64,000 nucleotides of DNA from Solirubrobacteraceae bacterium (lineage in GTDB: Bacteria > Actinomycetota > Thermoleophilia > Solirubrobacterales > Solirubrobacteraceae). Below, in pieces: positions 8,740 to 17,243 of the stretch. Each line of letters opens with the position of its first letter. Positions within the stretch are counted from its first letter, which is position 1. The notes beneath the pieces were generated by a model. It saw only the letters and a list, made by a program, of their open reading frames with translations. It was not told the DNA's origin and did not search any database. A program made the position numbers and the translations under genes. The stretch covers positions 1 to 64,000 of the forward strand of contig JANJTP010000021.1 in assembly GCA_024711025.1 (NCBI GenBank), read 5' to 3'.

Positions 8740-8958
8740 CGCGCGAGAGCCTCCTTCTCCGCACCCCCGGCCGGCGCCTCCCCGCTCCTCGCGCTAGAGC
8801 CTCCTCCCCGCCGGCCGGCTCCCCCGGCTGCTCCCTGCGGCCGACTCGCAGGACGGCCCCCACCCGAACGCCCTTCCCCGGGCGGATCGCCGCGGCCCTG
8901 CGGCCGCCCGAGGACCCGGTCGCGTCCGGACGCATGATCATTCCCGCTGAACGTCCTG

Positions 8959-8964
8959 TAGCCT
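8959..8964 (+). promoter_or_regulatory. -10 box (TAGCCT) of moaA
   Basis: TAGCCT lies eight bases before the moaA ATG, with no Shine-Dalgarno between. This is compatible with a leaderless mRNA and argues against the Moco riboswitch found upstream of moaA in some bacteria. The 233-base intergenic upstream is C-rich and otherwise featureless. Confidence 0.45.
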
Positions 8965-8972
8965 GTCGGGGC

Positions 8973-9968
8973 ATGGCACGTGAGCAGCTGGTCGACGGTC
9001 ACGGAAGGCAGATCGGCGACGTTCGCGTATCGGTGACCGATCGCTGCTCCTTCCGCTGCCAGTACTGCATGCCGGCGGAGGGCATGCCGTGGCTTGCGCG
9101 CGACGAGCTGCTGCGCTTCGAGGAGATCGAGCGACTCGTGCGCCTGCTCGCGGAGATGGGCGTCGGCGACGTGCGGCTGACCGGCGGCGAGCCCCTCGTG
9201 CGGAGGGACTTCCCGCGGCTCGCGGGCATGCTGGCGAAGATCCCGGGGGTCGCCGACCTGTCGATCACGACGAACGGCTTCCTGCTCGAGCGCGACTCGC
9301 AGGCGCTCGTCGAGGCCGGGATCAACCGCTTCAACGTCTCGCTCGACGCGCTCCAGCGGGACCGCTTCTACGAGATGACGCGACGCGACGCGCTGCCCCG
9401 CGTGCTGCGCGGGCTGGAGACGCTCGCGGCCTTCCCCGAGGCCCACCCGATCAAGATCAACGCGGTCGCGATCCGCGGCTTCACCGAGCAGGAGATCCCG
9501 GCCTTCGTGCGCTTCGCCCGCGAGCATCCCTACGAGGTCCGGTTCATCGAGTTCATGCCGCTCGACGCCGACCGCAACTGGAAGCCGGAGAGCGTGCTGC
9601 GCGGCGAGGAGATCCGCGCGCTGGTCGAGCAGATCGAGCCGCTCGAGCCCGAGACGCGCGAGCCGCACGCGACGGCGCGCACCTACCACTTCGCCGACGG
9701 GCGCGGGCGCATCGGCTTCATCAACCCGGTCAGCGAGCCGTTCTGCGCCGACTGCAACCGGATCCGGCTGACCGCCGAGGGCAAGCTGCGGACGTGCCTC
9801 TTCTCGATCAACGAGACCGACCTGCGCGGGCCGATCCGCGACGGCGCGAGCGACGACGACCTCGAGGAGATCATCCGCGCGGCCGTCTGGCGCAAGGAGC
9901 TGAAGCACCGCGTGAACGAGCCGGGGTTCATCCAGCCGGCTCGCTCGATGTCCGCGATCGGCGGCTGA
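8973..9968 (+). CDS. moaA: GTP 3',8-cyclase MoaA
   Basis: This radical-SAM enzyme of 331 residues makes the first intermediate of molybdenum-cofactor biosynthesis from GTP. The N-terminal 4Fe-4S motif is C25-x3-C29-x2-C32 (DRCSFRCQYC). A TGGEP SAM-contact block is near residue 71. The C-terminal cluster CADC...C (about 256-273) binds GTP, and the protein ends in the catalytic Gly-Gly tail. Length and termini are complete. It probably supplies cofactor for the two molybdenum hydroxylases encoded at 30-38 kb. The other early Moco genes (moaC, moaE, moeA) are not in this window. Confidence 0.95.
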   Translation: MAREQLVDGHGRQIGDVRVSVTDRCSFRCQYCMPAEGMPWLARDELLRFEEIERLVRLLAEMGVGDVRLTGGEPLVRRDFPRLAGMLAKIPGVADLSITTNGFLLERDSQALVEAGINRFNVSLDALQRDRFYEMTRRDALPRVLRGLETLAAFPEAHPIKINAVAIRGFTEQEIPAFVRFAREHPYEVRFIEFMPLDADRNWKPESVLRGEEIRALVEQIEPLEPETREPHATARTYHFADGRGRIGFINPVSEPFCADCNRIRLTAEGKLRTCLFSINETDLRGPIRDGASDDDLEEIIRAAVWRKELKHRVNEPGFIQPARSMSAIGG

Positions 9969-9994
9969 GCGCGGTCCGCCAAGCACGGGTCGGC

Positions 9995-10022
9995 GGCGCC
10001 CCCGGTCAGTGCCGGAGGCGCC
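9995..10022. terminator. hairpin after moaA
   Basis: Arms GGCGCCCCCGG and CCGGAGGCGCC (11 bp, one mismatch) enclose a 6-base loop, 27 bases after the moaA stop. It is likely the moaA terminator. Confidence 0.5.
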
Positions 10023-10034
10023 CCCGACAGCACG

Positions 10035-10117
10035 CTATGGCGTGATCACGTCGATCGTCCCGGCGGCGTAGCACTTCGCGCCGGCGACGTTCAGGCCCAG
10101 CGCCCAGCCCTCGCCGC
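10035..10117 (-). pseudogene. duplicated C-terminal tail of the adjacent secreted protein
   Basis: About 82 bases are a diverged copy of the last 27 codons of the next gene (10200-10282), including its stop codon. Read on the minus strand it encodes EGWALGLNVAGAKCYAAGTIDVITP. No start or upstream coding sequence remains. The copies are 165 bases apart and separated by a perfect hairpin. This looks like the remnant of a tandemly duplicated gene whose 5' part was lost. Confidence 0.75.
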
Positions 10118-10148
10118 GCCGCAGGGGCGAGCGCGGGCGCCGGCTCGG

Positions 10149-10190
10149 CGGCGAACGGCGCCCCTGAGATGGCCGGGGCGCCGTTCGCCG
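10149..10190. terminator. perfect 16-bp hairpin after secreted-protein gene
   Basis: CGGCGAACGGCGCCCC pairs perfectly with GGGGCGCCGTTCGCCG across a 10-base loop, ten bases beyond the stop of the minus-strand gene ending at 10200. It is a strong intrinsic terminator candidate without a U-tract. Confidence 0.65.
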
Positions 10191-10199
10191 ACCGACCTC

Positions 10200-10886
10200 C
10201 TACGGCGTGATCACGTCGACCGTCCCCGCCAGGTAGCACTTCACTCCGACGACGTTGAGCCCCAGTGCCCAGCCCTCGCTGTTGATCGAGAGCATCGTCC
10301 CGTCGGGTGCCATCACGTAGCCCTGGTCGATGTTGCTGTTGACGTTTGGCGTGGCGCCCGTCGGCCTCACGTTCTGGATCAGGACGCGATCCTCCTCGAG
10401 CGTCGCCGGCTGCAGGAAGTTGGCTGCCGCCGCGCCTCCCGGCAGGTTGTCGTTGCCGTTCAGGAACGAGTTCGCGACGGTCGTCTTTGCGAGCAACCGG
10501 ACGCGATCGCTACCGGCGGACTGATCGCACTTCGCGTCGATGCCCACGCCCCCGGCGGCGATCAGCTCACGTGCCTCGCCGACCGCGAGCTTCACCGAGA
10601 AGCTCCGGTGCTGGCTCGTCGCAACATAGGCCGATGGCGGCTGGCCACCGAGCTTGTCGGCGTCCGCGGCCTTCGCGGCGGTGGCGGCCTTCGGCACCGT
10701 GCCGAGCGTGCTCTCCTTGATCTGCTTGCCGGTCAGGCTGTTCCGCTTGATCCGGTCGGCCGGGATCGAGCCCTTCTTGATGCTCTTGCCGCTGATCTTG
10801 GTGGCCGCGTAGCCGGCGCCCGACAGGGCGACGAACAGCGCCACGAAGGCCAGCACAATGGATGCCGACGGACGACGCGGTCTCAT
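10200..10886 (-). CDS. secreted protein with Thermoleophilia-type N-terminal module
   Basis: 228 residues. A basic start is followed by a hydrophobic export segment (about 9-28) ending in GYAA. A Lys/Ser-rich linker with repeated short blocks of the kind SGKSIKKGSI, NSLTGKQIKES (about 30-65) precedes a beta-rich domain with two conserved cysteines. This arrangement recurs in secreted proteins of Solirubrobacterales, and the function is unknown. ATG 10886 was chosen because GGAGGTG lies six bases upstream. The frame extends further only through non-conserved sequence. A TAGGCT -10 box (10973-10978, minus strand) would give a leader of about 80 bases. The 3' end is duplicated downstream. Confidence 0.72.
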   Translation of the reverse strand: MRPRRPSASIVLAFVALFVALSGAGYAATKISGKSIKKGSIPADRIKRNSLTGKQIKESTLGTVPKAATAAKAADADKLGGQPPSAYVATSQHRSFSVKLAVGEARELIAAGGVGIDAKCDQSAGSDRVRLLAKTTVANSFLNGNDNLPGGAAAANFLQPATLEEDRVLIQNVRPTGATPNVNSNIDQGYVMAPDGTMLSINSEGWALGLNVVGVKCYLAGTVDVITP

Positions 10887-11007
10887 GAGGCACCTCCACG
10901 GCGGGAACGGGATGCCCGCCCGCGGCGCCCCGCCGGCGCCGCCGGCCGGATGCCAGGCGCTCGAACCGTGCGAGCCTAGGGCAGCGGTACGGTAAGAACG
11001 AGTCGAC

Positions 11008-11023
11008 CTGTACGGACGTACAG
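11008..11023. promoter_or_regulatory. 16-bp palindrome upstream of secreted-protein promoter
   Basis: CTGTACG-GA-CGTACAG is a perfect 7-bp inverted repeat with a 2-base centre. It lies about 30 bases upstream of the predicted -10 box of the gene starting at 10886, so it could bind a dimeric activator. It is not a LexA-type box. Confidence 0.35.
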
Positions 11024-11184
11024 CGCCCGGCGGGGGCGAGCCGGTCAGACCGCGATCAGTGAGCATCGGTTGCGTCGTCTGGCGCGGACCCGGAGGCTCG
11101 TTGAAACCCGGCTTGTTCTCATTGGCGTGCTTGTTGCAGCCGCGGGCGAGCTCGGGTCGCCGGCCCGAGACGCTTTCGTGCGGG

Positions 11185-12117
11185 TCAGCGAGAGCGCGTG
11201 ACCCGCTCGCAGTTGCGGACCCTGTCGCTCCTGTCGACCCGCGCCCGGTCGTGCCCGCGGCCGCACGAGACGAGCTCGGCACGCCTGTTCATCGCGTTGA
11301 CGACGTCGTTGCCGGCGCCGGCGTCGTATCGGTTCACGCCCGAGCCGCCGACAAGCACGTCGGCGCCGGGGCCGCCTGTCAGTCGGTCGTGTCCGGGACC
11401 CCCGAGGAGGCGGTCGTTCCCGACGCTTCCGACAAGGCAGTCGTCGCTGCCGCGGCCGCGGATCAGGTCGTTCCCTCCCAGCCCGAAGATGAGCTCGGAC
11501 GCATGCGTGCCGTTGAGGATGTCGGAGCGTCTCGTGCCCTGCCGGACCATGGCGCAACCGCCGCTCCGCAGCGGGTCCCTCGGCCTGCCGAAGCCGGCAC
11601 GCGGGAAATCCTTCGTGCCCTGAGCGCCGTCACCGCCCGGAAGGCCGCCTCCTCCGGATCTGCCGTCCCGCACGCCGTCGCCGTTCTCATCCCCCAGGCC
11701 CGGCACCGAGACCGTGTTGCCGGTTACCTCGAAGGTGTTCGATCCGTGATAGCCGAAGCCGCCGTCGAAGCAGGAGGCCTTGAGCCTCGGCCGCATGCGC
11801 CGCGGCAAGCTGCGGCGCATGACCGGCTGGCTGTCGCTCCCCGACGCATGAGAGGTGCCGCCCATGTAGACCACCTCGTGGGAGTCCACGTCATCGAGGT
11901 TCAGATTGCCGGTGAAGAGGGCATTGCCGGGCGCCGGGCCCGAGCAGTTGATGCTCCAGTCCACGATGACCGCCCACGTGCTGTTGCTGAGGCGCTCGCC
12001 GAGCCGCGCCGACACCTGCGGGCTCGCGGTCACGTGATTCGCCAGGGCGGGCGCCGCTGGCAGCGCGACTGGCAGCGCGACGAACAGGGCCACAGAGAAG
12101 ACCAGTGCGCGGCGCAC
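11185..12117 (-). CDS. secreted RTX-like calcium-binding repeat protein
   Basis: 310 residues with an N-terminal signal peptide (hydrophobic 5-26, AxA site near ALA-NH). The central part is predicted to be beta-rich with several cysteines. From about residue 195 there are five or six glycine/aspartate nonapeptide-like repeats (GGNDLIRGRGSDD, GNDRLLGGPGHDRLTGG) typical of hemolysin-type calcium-binding beta-rolls. A basic tail with two cysteines ends the chain. Start GTG 12117. Such proteins fold outside the cell upon Ca2+ binding. The cargo function of the N-terminal part is unknown. A second RTX-like protein lies at 53.7 kb. Confidence 0.72.
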   Translation of the reverse strand: MRRALVFSVALFVALPVALPAAPALANHVTASPQVSARLGERLSNSTWAVIVDWSINCSGPAPGNALFTGNLNLDDVDSHEVVYMGGTSHASGSDSQPVMRRSLPRRMRPRLKASCFDGGFGYHGSNTFEVTGNTVSVPGLGDENGDGVRDGRSGGGGLPGGDGAQGTKDFPRAGFGRPRDPLRSGGCAMVRQGTRRSDILNGTHASELIFGLGGNDLIRGRGSDDCLVGSVGNDRLLGGPGHDRLTGGPGADVLVGGSGVNRYDAGAGNDVVNAMNRRAELVSCGRGHDRARVDRSDRVRNCERVTRSR

Positions 12118-12336
12118 GCTTCCAAGGTAACTACCAGAACGTGCTCAGGTCCAGGCGACAAACGCGATCGAATCCGTCGCCAAGCAGACCGGGGGTGTGC
12201 AACCTCCATCGCGACGGACCAGAGCGCGCCGACAACGTGCGCTCCCGATCGCCTGCAAACCCGACGAAACCCACGCTGCCGAGCCGCCCGACAGACCCGA
12301 CGAGCACCACGAAGACGACCTGCTCAGGGGGCCAGG

Positions 12337-15300
12337 TCAGCGAAGCCGAGGCGCGTCGTCGACGATCCGGTCCTTCGGGCGATGATCGGTGCGCCGCGAC
12401 GTCCTCGTACGGACGGCGCGACGCCGACGACCGCCGCCCGTCTCCGTCGAGGGCTCCGTTTCCGTCGAGGGCTCCGTCTCCGTCGGGCGCCGCGTCTGCG
12501 TTGGGAGCGGCATCTCCGTCGGGAGCGGCGTCTCCGTCGGGAGCGGCGTCTCGCTCGACGGCGTCGCGCTCGGTACGGCCCCGCTCGCCAGCTCGTCGAG
12601 CTGGGCGGCGGCGGCGGCGCGGAAGCGCTCGACGCCGGCGAGCTTGACCTGCTCGTAGCCGCGGATCAGGTCCGGCAGCGCGGCTATCTCCGCCACGCGA
12701 GCCTGCGTGTGGGGCGAGAGGTGCTCGAGCGCGTCCCGAACCAGATCCCGGTACTCGTCGATCAGCTCCCGTTCCAGCCGGCGCATCGACATGTGCCGGA
12801 ACGGGTCCAGCGGCGTGCCGCGGAGCCTCCGCGCGACGCGCAGCGCGGCGAACAGCGGCCGTGTGCCACGGCCCAGACGGATCTTGCGATCGAGGCCGAT
12901 CGCGCGCAGTAGCGGCGGCTGGAGCAGCACCTCGGCTCGGGCGCCCGCGCCGAACGCCTCCTCTCGCCGGGCGACCTCGAGTGCGTCGAGATGCAGCCGG
13001 GCGACCTCGTACTCGTCCTTGTAGGCCATCAGCCTGTGGAGGCCGCGCGCGTAGGCCTCCGTCACCGGCCCGTCCGCCGTCGCCAGTCGGTCGCGCTCGG
13101 TGCCGAGGACGTCGAGCACGTCGTCGACATAGCGCCGCGCGTAGCGCTCGCTCTGGTAGGCCTGCAGGTCGGCGGCGCGCCTCTCGATCAGACGGCACAG
13201 CTCACCGTCCAGCCCGGCCTGCTCGAGGATCGCGCGCGCGCCGCCCGCGAGCGGCGGCGCGTCGTCGAGCGCCTGAGTCGCGCGGGCGCCGGTCACCGAC
13301 GCAGCGGCCACGGCAGCGGCCACCGTCTCGGGATCGACCGCGGCAGCGCGGCCCCATCGGAACGCCGCCAGGTTCGTCTCGACGGCGGTGCCGTTGAGGC
13401 CGATCGCCCGTTCGAGCGCGTCGGCACCCACCGGGATGCAGCCGTGCTGGTACGCGGCGCCCAGCAGGATGACGTTGGCCGGCATGTGGTCGGCGAACAG
13501 CCGCTCGGCCATCTCCCCCGCGTCGACCCACAGGGCGCGCTCCGCGCGGGTGGCGCCCTCGACCCGCGCGACCAGCTCGTCCAGCGGCGGCGACGGTGCG
13601 TCCGGGTCGGTCACCATCGCCGCCGTCGCGGTCACGTGCAGGTTGACGACGGCGATCGTGCGCCCCGGGTCGAGCGTCAGCAGCGTCTCGGGCGTGACCA
13701 CGCCGAGCAGGTCCAGCCCGAGCAACAGGTCGACCTCGCCGGCCCCGGCTCGCGGCGCCGCGTCCGACGGCCGCGGACCGATGCGCACGTCCGAGATGAC
13801 CGGGCCGCCCTTCTGCGCCACACCCGTCTGGTCGAGCCCCGAGACCCAGCGGCCGTCGATCACGGCGGCCATCTGCAGGATCTGCGAGACGGTCAGCACG
13901 CCGGTCCCGCCGGTCCCCGGCATCCGGACCAGCACCTCTGCGGACGGATCGAACGAGGCGACGGGCTCGGACAGCGCGAACGGGACCTCGGGCGGTGCGG
14001 AGGGGCGCCGCGCGGCGCGTGCCGGCGTCACGAGCAGGAACGACGGGCAGTCGCCCTCCAGACAGGCGAGGTCCTGGGTGCAGGAGGACTGGTGGATCTG
14101 CGTCTTGCGACCGAGCTCGGTGTCTACCGGCACTACCGACAGGCAGGTCGACTTGCGCCCGCAGTCGCCGCAGCCCTCGCAGACCCGCTCGTTGATCCAG
14201 ACGCGCTGGGCCGGCGTCGGCAGCTTGCCACGCTTGCGCAGGCGCCGCTCCTCGTTGGCGCAGCGGTCGGTGTGCAGCAGGACGGTGACGCCTCCGGTCA
14301 GCGCCAGCTCCTCCTGCGCCGCCTGCAGCTCGCGGCGGTCGCGGACCTCCGCGATCGCCGGCAGCTCCTCTCCCGCCAGCGAGCCGGGATCCTCGCCGGT
14401 GATGATGATCCGGCTCACCCCTTCGAGGGCCAGCAGGCGGGTCAGGTCGGCGATCCCCATGCGCCCGGGGGCCCGCTGGCCGCCTGTCATCGCGATCGCG
14501 TCGTTGTAGAGCAACCGGAAGGTGATGTCGAGATGGGCGGCGACGGCGGCGCGGATCGCCAGCGAGCCCGAGTGGAAGAACGTGCCGTCGCCGAGGTTCT
14601 GGATGTAGTGGTCGTCGGTCGTGAACGGCGCCATCCCGATCCACTGCGCGCCCTCGCCGCCCATCTGCGGGGCGCCGAGCAGGCGCCCGCGCATCCCGGC
14701 CGGATCCACGGCAATCAGCGTATGGCAGCCGATCCCGACGCCGACGAGCTGATCGGCCGGCGTGCGGGTGGAGAGGTTGTGGGGGCAGCCGGAGCAGAAG
14801 AACGGCGTACGCGCCAGCGGCAGGGGCTGCATCGCGCTCCTGGCGCGCTCGCTCGCCACGCCGAGCCTGCGTCGCGAGGCCTCGGGCAGGCGGTCCGCCC
14901 AGCGGCGACCCAGCAGCCGGCTGAGCGAGTCGCCGTCGACGGCGCCCTGGATCGGCACGAGCGGCCGACCGGACTCGTCGTGCTTGCCGAGCACGAGGGG
15001 GCCCCCGGCCCGCGAGTACAGCGCGTCGCGGATCTGACGCTCGACGAACGGGCGCTTGTCCTCGACGACGATGACCTCCTCCACCCCGTCCGCGAATCGG
15101 CTGACGTCGTCGGGGTGCAGCGGCCAGGCCAGCTCGATGCGAACCAGGCGCACGCCGAGCGCCTCGAGCTCGGGCTCGCCCAGCGCGAGCAGATCGAGCG
15201 CCCGCAGCACGGTGGCGAACGACGGGCCGGGGGCGACGAGCGCGACGCGCGGCCGCGTCGGCTCGAACACGACGCGGTTCAGCCGCTGGTCGCGGCCGTA

Positions 15301-16089
15301 CGTCCGGGCGCGCTCGAGGCGAGCGGTCATCAGGTCGTGCTCGGCCGCCACCGAGCTGGCGCCGAGCAGCACCGGCGGACCGCCGCGACTCTCGCTCGGC
15401 GGCATCGGGATGCCGGTCGCGGCGTCGTCGAGCGCGACGGCGGCGCTGGAGTCGGCCACGTCCGCCACGATCTCCACGGCGGTCCAGAGCCCGGCGTGGC
15501 GCGACATCGCGACGGCGTGCAGGCCGAGCCGCACGACGTCGGCGACGCCGGCCGGACTGAGCAGCGGCAGCATCAGGCTCTCGCACATCGGCCCGCACGA
15601 GCTGGGAAGCGTCGAGGACTTGCACGACGGATCGTCGCCGATCAACGCGACCGCGCCGCCGAGATGCGACGTGCCGCTGACGTTGCCGTGCCTGATGGCG
15701 TCGGCGGCGCGGTCCAGGCCGGGCGACTTGCCGTACCAGAACCCGACCACGCCGTCGTGCAGGCGTCCCGGCAGCTCGCCGACGAGCTGCGTCCCGGCGA
15801 CGGCGGTCGCCGCCAGCTCCTCGTTCAGGCCCGGCTCGAAGACGACGCCGGCCGGCTCGAGGTGGCGCCTGGCGCGCGCGATCTCGAGATCCAGCCCACC
15901 GAGCGGCGAGCCGGGGTAGCCGCTGACGAACACACGGGTGTCGAGCCCTCGGTTCTCATCGAGCCTGCGCTGGTCGAGCAGCAACCGGACCAGCGCCTGG
16001 ATCCCGCTGAGCAGGGCGCGACCGCCGCGCGCGGTGTAGCGATCGTCCAGCTCGACGCTCGCCGGCGCGTGAGCCACGGCGCCGGTCAT
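12337..16089 (-). CDS. fused indolepyruvate (2-oxoacid) ferredoxin oxidoreductase
   Basis: 1250 residues fusing the alpha (ThDP, 4Fe-4S) and gamma parts of an IorAB-type enzyme. This enzyme oxidatively decarboxylates aryl- or branched-chain 2-oxoacids to acyl-CoA and passes electrons to ferredoxin. Visible are the N-terminal PFOR-like domain, a CSGCPHN segment near residue 438, the ThDP-binding GDGTFFHSG loop, a cysteine-rich cluster (VCEGCGDCGRKSTC) near 640 and the GTGGTGVLT nucleotide-like loop of the gamma domain near 745. The normal fold ends near residue 1180. The remaining 65 residues are a Thr/Pro/Glu repeat tail encoded by 18-bp DNA repeats plus a basic end. ATG 16089 overlaps the upstream dehydrogenase stop as ATGA. 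The substrate is inferred from that neighbour. Confidence 0.85.
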   Translation of the reverse strand: MTGAVAHAPASVELDDRYTARGGRALLSGIQALVRLLLDQRRLDENRGLDTRVFVSGYPGSPLGGLDLEIARARRHLEPAGVVFEPGLNEELAATAVAGTQLVGELPGRLHDGVVGFWYGKSPGLDRAADAIRHGNVSGTSHLGGAVALIGDDPSCKSSTLPSSCGPMCESLMLPLLSPAGVADVVRLGLHAVAMSRHAGLWTAVEIVADVADSSAAVALDDAATGIPMPPSESRGGPPVLLGASSVAAEHDLMTARLERARTYGRDQRLNRVVFEPTRPRVALVAPGPSFATVLRALDLLALGEPELEALGVRLVRIELAWPLHPDDVSRFADGVEEVIVVEDKRPFVERQIRDALYSRAGGPLVLGKHDESGRPLVPIQGAVDGDSLSRLLGRRWADRLPEASRRRLGVASERARSAMQPLPLARTPFFCSGCPHNLSTRTPADQLVGVGIGCHTLIAVDPAGMRGRLLGAPQMGGEGAQWIGMAPFTTDDHYIQNLGDGTFFHSGSLAIRAAVAAHLDITFRLLYNDAIAMTGGQRAPGRMGIADLTRLLALEGVSRIIITGEDPGSLAGEELPAIAEVRDRRELQAAQEELALTGGVTVLLHTDRCANEERRLRKRGKLPTPAQRVWINERVCEGCGDCGRKSTCLSVVPVDTELGRKTQIHQSSCTQDLACLEGDCPSFLLVTPARAARRPSAPPEVPFALSEPVASFDPSAEVLVRMPGTGGTGVLTVSQILQMAAVIDGRWVSGLDQTGVAQKGGPVISDVRIGPRPSDAAPRAGAGEVDLLLGLDLLGVVTPETLLTLDPGRTIAVVNLHVTATAAMVTDPDAPSPPLDELVARVEGATRAERALWVDAGEMAERLFADHMPANVILLGAAYQHGCIPVGADALERAIGLNGTAVETNLAAFRWGRAAAVDPETVAAAVAAASVTGARATQALDDAPPLAGGARAILEQAGLDGELCRLIERRAADLQAYQSERYARRYVDDVLDVLGTERDRLATADGPVTEAYARGLHRLMAYKDEYEVARLHLDALEVARREEAFGAGARAEVLLQPPLLRAIGLDRKIRLGRGTRPLFAALRVARRLRGTPLDPFRHMSMRRLERELIDEYRDLVRDALEHLSPHTQARVAEIAALPDLIRGYEQVKLAGVERFRAAAAAQLDELASGAVPSATPSSETPLPTETPLPTEMPLPTQTRRPTETEPSTETEPSTETGGGRRRRAVRTRTSRRTDHRPKDRIVDDAPRLR
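12441..12553. repeat. 18-bp tandem repeats encoding the oxidoreductase C-terminal tail
   Basis: About six imperfect copies of an 18-base unit (for example GGGAGCGGCGTCTCCGTC and GAGGGCTCCGTTTCCGTC) encode six-residue blocks of the type PLPTET / EPSTET. They keep frame, so the tail probably expanded by slippage. Confidence 0.8.
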
Positions 16090-17144
16090 GCCGCCAGCGG
16101 TGCTTCGCGGTCCCGAGGCGCCCCATCGCCGAACGGCCGCCGACCGGCGCGGTCGAGCTGCGCGTACGCCGCCCGCTCGGCGACCTCCAGCGGCGTGACG
16201 CCCGCATGCGCCGCCTCCTCGAGAATGTCGCCGGAGCGCCTTCCGATGTCGAGCAGCGCGGCACGCAGCCGCGCCGCGGGCCAGCGGTCGCGCAGCGCAC
16301 GAACGTGGATGACCCCGCCCGCGTTGGCGACGAAGTCCGGGACGTGGGCGATGCCGCGGGCGGCGAGCTCCCTCGCGAGTCGCGGGTGGTCGAGGACGTC
16401 GTTCGCCGAGCCGACGACGACCCGCGCTCGCAGGCGCGAGATGGCCGCGCCATCGATCACGCGGGCGACGGCGCACGGCGCGAACACGTCGCACGCCGCC
16501 GCCACGACCTCCTCCGGTGCTACGACCGAGCCCGTTACGTCGCGCGCGACACGAGCTGCGCGGCGACCGTCCGTGTCGGCGACCAGCACGGCCGCCCCGT
16601 CTTCGGCAAGCAGCCGCGCGAGCTCCGCGCCGACGTTCCCGACCCCCTGCACGAGCACGACGACGCCCTCCAGCGACGGCGCAAGACCGGTCGTCCGGAC
16701 GGCTGCGGTGATCGCCGCGTGAACCCCGACGGCCGTTGCCGGAGACGGATCGACGTCGTCGCAGGCAACGTCGGATGCGGTCTCGGCGACGATCCGCAGA
16801 TCCTCGACGCTCGTTCCCATGTCAACCGCGGGGATGTAGGCACCGCCGGTGCGCGCAGCGAACCGACCGAACGCGCGGAGCGCGGCGGCGCGGCCGCCCG
16901 GCGGAGCCGCATGGAGGATCACCGCCTTGCCGCCGCCGAAGCCGACGCCGGCCAGGGCGTTCTTCAGCGTCATCACGCGCGCCAGCCGCCGGCACTCGGC
17001 CACCGCAGCTTCCTCGGACGGATAGGCCAGCATCCTGATGCCGCCGAGTGCCGGCCCGAGCGTCGTGTCGTCGATCGCGATGACGGCCACCAGGCCGCTG
17101 GCGCGATCTCGGCAGATGACGAGCTGCTCGGTCTCGGGAACCAT
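16086..17144 (-). CDS. Glu/Leu/Phe/Val-family amino-acid dehydrogenase
   Basis: 352 residues. The protein carries the family signature with catalytic lysine (TLKNALAGVGFGGGKAVI near residues 79-95), the second active-site loop PAVDMGT near 122, and a Rossmann NAD-binding segment VQGVGNVGAEL near 184. Family members reversibly deaminate leucine, valine or phenylalanine to 2-oxoacids with NAD+. Start ATG 17144 is preceded by GAGGGGG. The frame opens further upstream without conservation. The gene overlaps the downstream 2-oxoacid:ferredoxin oxidoreductase by 4 bases, so together they would turn amino acids into acyl-CoA, NADH and reduced ferredoxin. A divergent Lrp gene is the likely regulator. 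Confidence 0.88.
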   Translation of the reverse strand: MVPETEQLVICRDRASGLVAVIAIDDTTLGPALGGIRMLAYPSEEAAVAECRRLARVMTLKNALAGVGFGGGKAVILHAAPPGGRAAALRAFGRFAARTGGAYIPAVDMGTSVEDLRIVAETASDVACDDVDPSPATAVGVHAAITAAVRTTGLAPSLEGVVVLVQGVGNVGAELARLLAEDGAAVLVADTDGRRAARVARDVTGSVVAPEEVVAAACDVFAPCAVARVIDGAAISRLRARVVVGSANDVLDHPRLARELAARGIAHVPDFVANAGGVIHVRALRDRWPAARLRAALLDIGRRSGDILEEAAHAGVTPLEVAERAAYAQLDRAGRRPFGDGAPRDREAPLAA

Positions 17145-17243
17145 CTCAACCCCCTCGTGCCAGGATCGCTGCGGGCTTGATCTCCGGCAAGCCGCCGTCA
17201 CAATCGGGCGTGGAAGACGCAGGCTTCGCTCTCGGATCGACTC

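Noticed and set aside
8740-8972. Molybdenum-cofactor riboswitch before moaA
   Set aside because: The -10 box lies eight bases before the start codon, leaving no leader, and the C-rich intergenic shows no conserved stem set.
12991-16722. Open frame of 1243 codons on the plus strand
   Set aside because: Antisense to the fused oxidoreductase and dehydrogenase genes, which have clear domains; no motif of its own.
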